Of a DNA stretch of 64,000 nt, positions 1-8,692 are shown one piece after another. Position numbers and translations under genes: made by a program. Numbering within the stretch: position 1 is the stretch's first letter; each line of letters begins with the position of its first letter. A model generated the notes under the pieces. That model saw only the letters and a program-made list of their open reading frames with translations, searched no databases and was not told where the DNA came from. This DNA is from Agarophyton chilense (Eukaryota; Rhodophyta; Florideophyceae; Gracilariales; Gracilariaceae): contig JARGXX010000079.1 in assembly GCA_030374765.1 (NCBI GenBank), positions 496,001 through 560,000 on the forward strand, given 5' to 3'.

Positions 1-1541
1 TAGCCCGAATTGGCGTCGAGGGTAGAGAACACAGTAGCGCTCCCAAAGGAGTCGATGTATTCGTCCATCCGAGGGATCGGATACACATCCTTAATGGTTA
101 CCTCGTTCAGGCGTCTGTAATCGATGCAGAAACGCCACGATCCATCCGGTTTCGGAACTTACACCACTGGTGAGGCCCAAGCGGACTGGGCAGGTTCAAT
201 TACGCCCGCTTTAAGCATCTTCTCCACCTGAGATTTCTCCTCATCCCGAGCTTTCGGTCCAGCCCTGTAAGGGTGTTGGGCAATAGGCCGAGTGTTCGGT
301 AACAAGTCGATGCGGTGTTCTGTAATCCCAATAGTTCCAAGGGAACCATCCCACATGGGGGTAAATTCACGAAGCATGTGCCTCAGCTTCTCCCGATAAG
401 ATGCGGGTACATGGTTGAGATCCCATTTCTCCAATTCCTGAACAGGATCCGTCTGGTCTGCTCCTGTGATAGGGGCCGTAACCTCCTGAGGTTTAAAGTG
501 TTCAGCGTGTGGAGCTGCAGTTGTATGCTCACCGTCTTCCGCGATTTCGGCAGTGTCCTCCCCCTCCTTAGGGTCCGCCATACCAAGGACCTCTGCGATA
601 GAGATCTTTGTAGGTACGACCGCATGCGGGTGTGGAAGAACAGAACCCAGGATCTGGTGTTTGACCAAATGCTGCGTTGTCTTTCCAAAGTTGGCTACCA
701 AAACCTTGAAAGGTTTATCCGGTTCCACGGAGACAACCCCATTCGCAAGGGCTTGTTGACGCCGCGTATACAGAGACGGGTTCGGTTGTACCACATGCAC
801 ACCAATTTGCTTGGTAACAACTGTGACCCAAACCTGGGTTTCTGGCGGGATAGCCACTGACTTCGCAACCTTTACCCGTGTAGACACCGGATCCTTCTTC
901 ACAGATTCCTGCGCGACGGGGAGAGGAACGCGTGTTCGCGCTGTTCCCTGTAAGGGTTTACGAACGATTGAGATCGTAGACCCGTCTTCGAGTTCCACAG
1001 TTCTACTCCGAGGACGGATGGCTTCCACGAAGCGGTCGCAAAAGTCACAACCCAGTATGACTGGTGCTGCAAGTGACTTGCATACAATAAACTCCAGTTG
1101 GACGAGATAGGAGCCTAACCTCACCATGAGGGAAATTGTACCCAGTGTCCGTAGCGGGTTGTTGTTCGCATCGGCGATATCCAAACGTGGACCGGTACGA
1201 ACTTGGACCCGGAGCAGCAGGGGTAACAATTCCACATGAATTAAGTTAGGAGCGGCTCCTGTATCCAGGACAGATATTTGACGAACCATAAACTGGTTGG
1301 ACAGGCCGAAGTCGGCGAATACTTTATAATTCCGCTTGGCCATTACCATAACTCGATCCGGAATACGGAGATTACGGGACCGTATCCACGGGCGACGGAG
1401 GACATTAAAGTATCCCGAGTTAACGTCGGTGTCAGCCGTTTTACTTGAAAGGATAGTCACAGCTGGGGAGCGAAGCTGGAGCGCCTCGGGCGTCTTCAAC
1501 TCCGGCTTAGAAGACGCCCCTCCCGCAGGGGAGACTCCCAA
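1..1541 (-). pseudogene. pol of element A: aspartic protease and start of reverse transcriptase
   Basis: The frame opens at 1541 and is read to 162. A retropepsin active site D-T-G lies at residues 93-95 (codons near 1265), followed by hydrophobic strands and an I-L-G-C motif typical of the protease flap end. Near residues 395-460 the linker leads into the RT N-terminus (E-P-A-Q-S-A-W-A-S-P-V-V). A TAA at 159-161 interrupts the frame exactly where element C reads L-V-P-K-P-D-G. After that stop the same frame is open to base 1 with R-F-C-I-D-Y-R and L-D-A-N, which are RT motifs 1-2. It is a Ty3-type pol inactivated by one stop, partial at the left edge. Confidence 0.85.
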
Positions 1542-1553
1542 GTTTAGTTTTTC
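1520..1553 (-). promoter_or_regulatory. possible gag-pol -1 recoding site of element A
   Basis: On the minus strand the gag end reads G-AAAAA-C directly followed by the TAA stop (1544-1553). A 5-bp hairpin (CTCCC, loop, GGGAG at 1520-1533) lies 10 bases downstream. Pol is in the -1 frame, which is open straight through the junction in this copy. The same G-A5-C-TAA is found at the gag end of element C (62532-62541). The heptamer is not a perfect X-XXY-YYZ slip site because the first base is G, so the call is an inference from conservation and position. Confidence 0.4.
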
Positions 1554-3573
1554 GAAGCGGACCCCACCGAATTCGGTGCAGCTGCCTCGAAGGGGACCGG
1601 TTGTTCCCCGTTCGCGGGTACAAGTTCTGTATCCCTGTCAGCAAGGTGAGCTCGGAGTATCCTTTGTTCCTCATAGGACCTACTCGGGACTCGAGCTTTC
1701 TCCTCAGGGGTCAGAGCCTCGTACTGAGCGATAATTCGTGAACCCTCCCGCAGGGGAAATGTGCAGTCTGGTGCTTTGTGACCACGGAGGTAACACAAAT
1801 AGCAAATCAGCTCTGCCGGGTTCGGTTGTGGACGTGAATCCACGCGACGTGGTGCTGTATCCCTCCATCCGGGGCGAGAGAACCGAGCAGCGGTATTCGC
1901 AAAGGGTAGAGATGCGGCTGGCACCCTCCGTCTGTGGGTATAGAGCGCAGGGTCTTCATCCGTAGTCGGAGCGGATGTCGACGGCAACTCAGACGTACCC
2001 ATAGATTCGGGGTTACTTCCCATGAAGTGAATGTTATCATTGACCCCCAGAGGGGCAGGGCCTCCTGCGAGTGACAAAGACGAGTTACCTCCATCGGCGA
2101 GGAGTGCACTTGTCGGCCGACTCTTTCGGTTCTGCCGGGCACGGAGAGTTTCCCCTCAGCCTGGGCGTACTGAACCAATTCCAAGTAGGTCAGCTTGCGC
2201 TTCTCTTCCCGATCTCGGGCAACCAATGCCCTTATCGAGGGGTCCAAACCATCCACAAACATGGAGCATCTCTCGTAGGCGGGGAATACATTCCCGCATC
2301 GGTGAAACGCTTTATTCAAGCGAGTTGAATACACCGTTTCGGTTTCCATCGGCTTCTGCCGCGTATCCCATAATGCAAGGATTGCTTCCTGAATCGCATT
2401 TCCAGTAGCGTATGACCTCAAGAGGTACTGCACCGCTTCGGGCCAGCACGTGACTCCCCCTTCCGAGGCTCGGGATGATCCACGGACGGAGTTGAACTAG
2501 TCTTCAGCCATCCCCTTTAAGAAATAGGGTAATGCAAGATACGCTTGCGCTTCACTCATACCGAGGATGTCAGCCTCCTGGACGAACCTCGCAAGGAAAT
2601 CGAGCACCAGAATTGGGTCTGTTCCTGTGAACTCCCTCTTCTGTAGGGTGATGCTCAGCCTTTTGATGTAGTCCTTGACCTTACCCGTTCCGCGGGATGT
2701 TCGATCTCCCGAAGGGTTATCCAACCGGTAATAGCGGTACGATAACAGCTTCCGATAGAGAGGATTCGTCGGTTTCAGCTTCCTTAATCCAAGGTGTTTC
2801 CTACCCTTCTTCCGGGTACGGATTGCCCCTTGAGAGGTGTAAGTAGCCTTCGACCGAGTCGCCCGGGATGACCGGCGTCCATCTTCACTATCCGAAGATT
2901 CGGAGGACGAACTCGATGACGAGCGATTGGGATCGGAATCCGATAAATCCTCTTGGAGGTGAACGCTCTTCTTTGACTTGCGGCGGTCCCGTTTAGCGGA
3001 GCGGTGTTCTTCGTCTTCCGAAACGTCGGGTTTATCCTTCGATGCTTCTGTGTCTCCGTCCATACGGATAATGGCCTCGAGGGTGTCCAGCCGAGCTCGG
3101 AAGCGTTCCGCTTGCACGCGGTGTTCCTCCACGAGGCTCCAGTACTCCTGGATAAAGACCCCAGGGGTACCAAAGCTTTCCAAAAGGGAGTTCACATCCC
3201 TCCTCAGGGTACGAAGGTCATCGGCGACTCCCCGCACCTGGGCGTCCTCCACCCTGAGGCGGAGGGTAGTAACCTCCTGAAGGAGCTCGATATGAGCCGC
3301 GTTGGCGATATCAATTCGAGTCTCCAGGCGCTGTAATTCAGGGTCGGCCCGACTTCGGGGTGCTGCTGAGGGGGTCTCCACCACTGGAGCTGGGCCCACA
3401 GCCACGACCTCTCGAGGACCTGAAACCACTGAGGGTGCTCTCCGAGTGTCCGGATCGATACCGGAATCGTTCCGACCTTCGGGAATAGAGCTCCTCGACC
3501 TAGGCGGGGCCGGGGGCACTGAATCCGCTTGACGGTTCGATCCAGTCCTGGAACCACGGGTAGGCGGCGTCAT
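1544..3573 (-). pseudogene. gag of element A (broken)
   Basis: The start is ATG at 3571-3573. The N-terminal half is proline/arginine rich, then a coiled-coil-like stretch, then an acidic/serine cluster (about 2850-3000), then a capsid-like region starting L-Y-R-K-L-L. A TAG at 2497-2499 stops the frame right after F-L-K-G-M-A-E-D; element C has glutamine at this position, so a C-to-T change is the simplest cause. The same frame then continues to about 2100, where a frameshift moves the rest to the frame 1544-2077. That end carries a normal retroviral zinc knuckle, C-x2-C-x4-H-x4-C. Homology to element C gag is clear along the length. Confidence 0.85.
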
Positions 3574-3781
3574 GCTGCAGACACGACACCGACGATTCGG
3601 GGTAACGATGAAATTCGATCACGAGATTCCCGGAGAACGGATGACGTAACACAAAACAAAAATAAAAACCAATTCCACCCTTTCCAAAGGGGACCACTAC
3701 AACAAATCTTCACGACGGTGCTTCCTCTTCCAACAGATATTCCAACACGTGGATGACCAACCCAAAAGTCCGAGAACGGCT

Positions 3782-3798
3782 TCTAAGTCGGGAGACCA
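3782..3798 (-). other. primer binding site of element A
   Basis: The minus strand reads TGGTCTCCCGACTTAGA two bases inside the LTR end, starting with the TGG that pairs with a tRNA CCA end. The identical 17 bases sit at the same place in element B (44832-44848), although the LTRs of A and B are unrelated. Confidence 0.75.
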
Positions 3799-3800
3799 CT

Positions 3801-4714
3801 TGTGGAGCAAAACCCGGCGACGGGAAGTGCTCTCAAGGTGTTCGAAGCCTTGCTCCCTGGGGGAGGCAGACTCAGAGACAGAGCCCTCCGTTCCACCCGT
3901 AGTGTGGGCTGTAACTCCCACGGGGGATTCCGGCAGTACCGACGGAGGTGAGGGGTAGAAACCGTTGGATCGGGAATGGGTATGGGTATCCCAAAGAATG
4001 GGGGAAAATCCGGCGAAGAGGAAAAGCGGGGCGAGGGTCGGGCACTAACAGGCACCGGACCCGAGAACCAGAAAAGGGGCGAAACAACAAAAGAAACCCA
4101 ATACAGGGGCGAAAACCTGTCCTCGAAAGGAAACACAAAAAGCACGCAACAAGTAAGCAGAACCCCCACGGGGTATCGTGCACGCAGGTCGTCTGAGCGG
4201 TCCCAAGGGGGTGGTTGCACGGAACCCAAACGTGGGCACTCTCCAAGTGGAGTCGTGTCCCTACGCAGGCGTTGCTAACCAGAGCCCGTTCCGGGTTGTA
4301 AGGCCGAAACGATGGCGACGAAGAACCTCTAAAGGTATCGAAGACCAACCTTGGTTCTCATTTACTCTGAGATCGGACTGTCAGATCTCGCCTCCCTAAG
4401 TAGGGCCCACTAACTAAACTCTACAGTAGTGCACACCTGCTCAGGGCCATACACGTGGAGATCCCACTGCCAGGGCCCAAAAAACCAACGTTCTAACAAA
4501 TATCCGAAATTCGGTGGCAAAATTAAGCCATGTGTATCACGGGGCCAATCCAACCATGGGCCATCCGAATTTTCCCTTATAGGCGAAATATAACCAGAAA
4601 ACAGTGCCACCTCAGCACACGTTAGAGGGGATCATAATCATAACCCTCGGAGGGTTCAATCCTCATTCTATGAGTTGCATCTTCAAGTATCCCCTGACTG
4701 GGCGTTGCTCTACA
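3801..4714 (-). repeat. 5' LTR of element A (914 bp)
   Basis: Bounded by TG and CA on both strands (TGTGG...CTACA on the plus strand). The second copy at 32929-33845 defines the ends exactly, because the similarity stops at 3801 and 4714. By eye there are roughly two dozen differences, nearly all in the right-hand 400 bp, which is the U3 side when read on the minus strand. The inner part is GC-rich and opens several short spurious reading frames. Confidence 0.92.
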
Positions 4715-5317
4715 ACATCTGCCAAAGGGATAGTTTCGACAGAGATCATATTTTTCTAGCAAGTTAACAAACGCTGATTAAATTATTAAAAGGCTTGAGG
4801 TAATTTTAACTCTTTTTTAATAGTTTTAAGAAATGCCTTTGAAAAAGCCTAAGAACAACGCATGTTGACACATGAAGATCAGTTTGGTTGACAAAATGAT
4901 GTTTGGAATTTGATGAATGTCACGCAGATGATCTAGAAAACAACCACGACCGGTTCCACTGTGACAAAAATAAACATCCATATCATTTTAATTTTTACAT
5001 TCCGAACAAAAAAAGTTGAATTTTTAAGTGGGTTTGCAGACTTAGAATCGTCCTGGATATGTTTGAGACGTTAAAACATTTGTCTTCATTAAATGAATGC
5101 TGGTTCCTGCCATATATGGGTTTTCTAGTTCATCTTTTTCCTTACATTTTCTTTTCATAGTTCAAATAGCATCCCAGTTGTTATTTACTAATCCGTCTGC
5201 GAGACTATAATAAAAATTATGCGGTGTAGGATTTAATGTGTTTCTATATGCACCCATATAGAAATTCCAAGCATCAACCACGCACATTGCCGGCAAAGAA
5301 GTATTCACTATAAAATA
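4715..5317. other. AT-rich stretch without a gene
   Basis: No open frame of note, no RNA gene and no repeat was recognised between the LTR of element A and the piggyBac-like remnant. Confidence 0.6.
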
Positions 5318-6291
5318 TCATACTTTCACTTCGAACTTCTTCTTTATATTCAGATAATCTTGACGTGATCTAATATGCCTATCAATTCTGAAACAACAAG
5401 AATAGTCCTCCTCCCAAACCGCTTTAATAGCAACAGTTATCCGAATTTTCTTTGTTATTCCATCAGTTGTCTTCCATCTTTCACGAGAAACGGAAGTTCC
5501 TGGTTGGGTACTGCTACAAGTTCTGATATAATATCTCCTCTGACGATCCACCCAGAGCAAAGACATCCTCTTAAGATCCAATTCAGGCAGTTTCGCGACC
5601 ATTGACACGTGCTGGTCTCGTGGCGTCATCGTAAGTTCAGAGAGATGTTTCATAGGAAATCTTCTGGTGGCTGGTTTTACGACCCCAATAAATCTCATTC
5701 CTCTTTTTTATAGTTCTTCGGCTGATTCAACAGATGCAAAATATGAATCGGCACAAACGATTCGATTAGTGGCGAACCAATTTTCAACCAGTATCATTAA
5801 AACAGCTGTTCCATGTGCATGTTCTGATTCAAAAGGCTGTACATCTGGTTGCGTAGCTCCCATCTTCATTTCTATTTTGAGAATAAGTCCGCTCCTTCCA
5901 CAACACACTGTCTATAATTCAAAACCATTTTCAGGTTTCCTATCAAGAGCAGTAGAGTGTGAGAGTCCAATTTCAATCCAGTTCCCTCCACGTTCATACC
6001 AATGTGACATACTTTCGTCCACACACAAATTGTGTGACGGAGTTACCAACGCTTTCCGATGGTCATTTGTAGCTTTTACATACTCAGAAACGCATGACCA
6101 CCTGCATTCTTCTGATTTTTGATCATGTTCAGAGCCACTGAAAACGATTGCCTCATATTTTCAAACCGATTTCGTGACATGATCTTTCTGAGCTGCGGAG
6201 ATTCGATATATTTCGAGAACGTGTCTTTAGACCCAATTGATCTTCTATTTGAAAACTCGAAGCGTGTCGTTAACATCATCAAACCGAACAA
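5318..6291 (-). pseudogene. piggyBac-like (DDE_Tnp_1_7) transposase, broken
   Basis: Minus-strand fragments in two or three frames line up as one transposase. From N to C: a helical part with R-N-R-F-E-N-M-R (about 6180), V-D-E-S-M-S-H-W at about 6010 carrying the first catalytic Asp, a stretch ending in an in-frame TAG near 5917, G-L-I-L-K-I-E-M, then A-D-S-Y-F-A-S-V (about 5740) with the second Asp, and M-R-F-I-G-V-V-K (5698). These are the landmarks of piggyBac-type transposases found in algae and oomycetes. Frame breaks and stops show it is dead. Terminal repeats and TTAA ends were not located. Family assignment is from motif memory. Confidence 0.65.
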
Positions 6292-8692
6292 TTCAAAAGA
6301 TCACCGCCTATAGTCTTCTTTAAGCCTTTTTCTTCCAGCCGAGGTTTGTTAGATCGAAATGTTTTTTCTAAATGAGCTACAGGAAACATACATGGAAAAA
6401 TCATATGGACAGAGTCCCAAAGATGCACAAATGGCGGAGATAAAATCTCCAACAGGTCCCGTGACTTTCCATTGAAGCACTTGCACTGGACCAGTCAAAG
6501 TCAAGGATAAATTTTCAGTTGTGCATTTCGTCCAATGAACTTTTACAAAGCTGTCTTGCGTGTCACTTTTTGTTACAGTAAGAGGGCTCAACGGATTCAT
6601 TGTGTGACAGTGATCGCCATTCGTGATAGTATGCTGTTCGTCAATGTTCGAAACTTCATTAGTAATAGCAGCATGATTTATCTCCACGTTGGAATTGATG
6701 GCTTTTTGAGAAGTTTCCTGAACCGTGACATGATCTCCGGATTTTATATTGCAAAGTTTGAGAGTGCATAGTTTTTCGCGACCAAGTAGCTCGAAGTTTA
6801 TGGTGACAAAAGTGTGTCTCCGATTATTTTTGACAACAACGTCCACTTTTGTAACACTTCCGCTGGCCTGTTTCGTTTTCTATTGCGTGCCAAAGAAGCT
6901 TTTACAGTCGCTCTCTGATGTGGTGAGACGTGCGCGGATGTGTACTCTGTTTCCCACTACACGACTGGGATCGATAGATGATGACATATTTGATAAATTA
7001 TGAAAGAATGAAGTAAAGATGATGTTGTTTACAGGTTGTGGACGATCGTTCCTGATCTTTGAGGTTGACGCCAGAGAAGAAGAGAGTGTTGACAACGTCT
7101 AGGCACAAAAATTTAAGGAAATTGACAAAGTTTACAAAAATGATCGATGTTGTAATTTTGGCCTCATATGAGGCCAGTGGTCGTATAGACACTAGTTACT
7201 TTAAAGGTGCCATGCATTCTGGGAAATCTCTGTCCAATAGCTGCTTAAGAGCTACTTTTACTGAAATACAAGGGAAACTTCAGGGTGAACGGTGGTTGGA
7301 TCTCCTTCCGTTGACGAGCTCGAGTCTTGAAAGCAGTAGGTTTCGAGTCGAGGCCTACTGCTTTCGCATAGCCCGAACGAGGCTTCTTTTTAAGACGTAC
7401 TCACCCAGGTTGTAAAAGGCGTCCAACAATCTGTCTGTTTTCTTAAACTAGATAAAAGACCTCCATGGTCTCGGTGCAAAGTGCGAAGAACTGCGACAGG
7501 CATAACTTCGACTTTTCCACTCTCCGGACAGATGTTTTCCTTCTCCAGACCATGATAAGCCATGCACACGATGGAAGGTTGCACTTCACAGCTTGTCGGT
7601 CTGTCGGCAGCTGTGTATCAGATGCGCGTCTTACCTTACTGTTTGAAGATATGATTGTTATGATGGATACGCATTTCTACCCATGACATGCGCACTCTTA
7701 GACAGGTCACAGGGTTTGAAAGTTGTACCACCTCATTTGGGTTATGAGACCAAGTCGTTTAGCGACTGAATGAGTAATGTACAAAAGATTTTTGGGCGGC
7801 TCTGCGCACTCCTGATTGTGCTCCTCCCGTCGCGATATGCCACCACAGTTTCAATGTATCCTTCGCACTTCGCGATTTGCATGGAAGGGAAATGAATATT
7901 TCTTTTAGATCTGTCGCAAGAAACTTTCTCAAATAGAGAAAAGGAGAGTAACGAATTTTTGGTTCCCGTTTGACTCGTACCGAACACAATATATAATATT
8001 GGAAGAAATTGTTCTGAAGTTAGATTGCTGTGGTGACCAAGAGAGGTGACATCACTAGGCCTTGTTCCCAACACCCCTAGCAACTAAAGACACACTCGAA
8101 CATGGTTACCAATTGGAGCGGCAGACGCTGTAATGAATCGTCTGTCGATGGTTCGCGCACGATTTGCGCTAGTTTGTGAGTACCATGACGATTGGGGTAA
8201 GGGAAGCTTAACCGATTTCCGTCCCCAACATATATTTTATGAATCTTCTTGGAGGCGTTCGTGGACCTAGATGTGCTGAGGATCTACAGTTTATTGACAG
8301 GAAGAACCCTGCGTTTTTATGAAAAGCGCAGCAACCCGGCTAATATGCCCTTTCACCGCATTTGGAACTTTGTGAGACTTTCAGCTTACACGGTAGAACG
8401 TATGGATGGAAGAGACAAGCGGAACCATGGTTTCAATAGTTTTGATTGGGTTAGATTGCAGTTAGTTGCAATTGCTAACGACAGTTTGCCTACATGCATA
8501 ACATGGAGAAAGAACAATATTTCACAATTGCAAACTGTTACATTGTAACCAGCAGCATTTGCTTTAAACAATGTTTTGTCAGCAGTGAGCAAGATTTGAT
8601 CAATATGCTCGAAATTCTATGGCATTTCGTGGCTATTAAGAACAATTCCTTCAAGATCAGGTCGTGATATGAATTGAACTACATACGGTACC
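6292..8692. other. Unresolved AT-rich remnant next to the piggyBac-like pseudogene
   Basis: Only short frames occur: minus 6349-6846 (165 codons), minus 7742-8083 (113 codons) and plus 8249-8548 (99 codons). None shows a recognisable domain. The minus-strand ones may be the N-terminal part or a second gene of the broken transposon. The stretch separates the transposon debris from the 3' end of the MAA gene. Confidence 0.4.

Larger units (their letters stand above)
1..4714 (-). mobile_element. Ty3/gypsy LTR retrotransposon A, 5' part (runs off left edge)
   Basis: Read on the minus strand, the order is 5' LTR (3801-4714), primer binding site (3782-3798), gag (1544-3573), then pol with protease and the start of reverse transcriptase (1541 to the edge). 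Gag and pol resemble element C at the right end of the window, so A and C belong to one lineage. Gag carries one nonsense codon and one frameshift, and pol has one stop at the start of RT, so this copy is not autonomous. The DNA just outside the LTR (4715-4719, ACATC) should be the target-site duplication, but the other end lies outside the window. The LTR has a near-identical solo copy at 32929-33845. Confidence 0.9.

Noticed and set aside
315..860. 181-codon plus-strand frame and other plus-strand frames over 1-3800
   Set aside because: They lie antisense to the clearly homologous gag and pol of element A and show no domain.
3948..4278. Charged frames (82-158 codons) inside the A-family LTR on both strands
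   Set aside because: The same frames recur in the solo LTR at 33000-33480. They follow from GC-rich LTR sequence, have no domain, and one strand mirrors the other.
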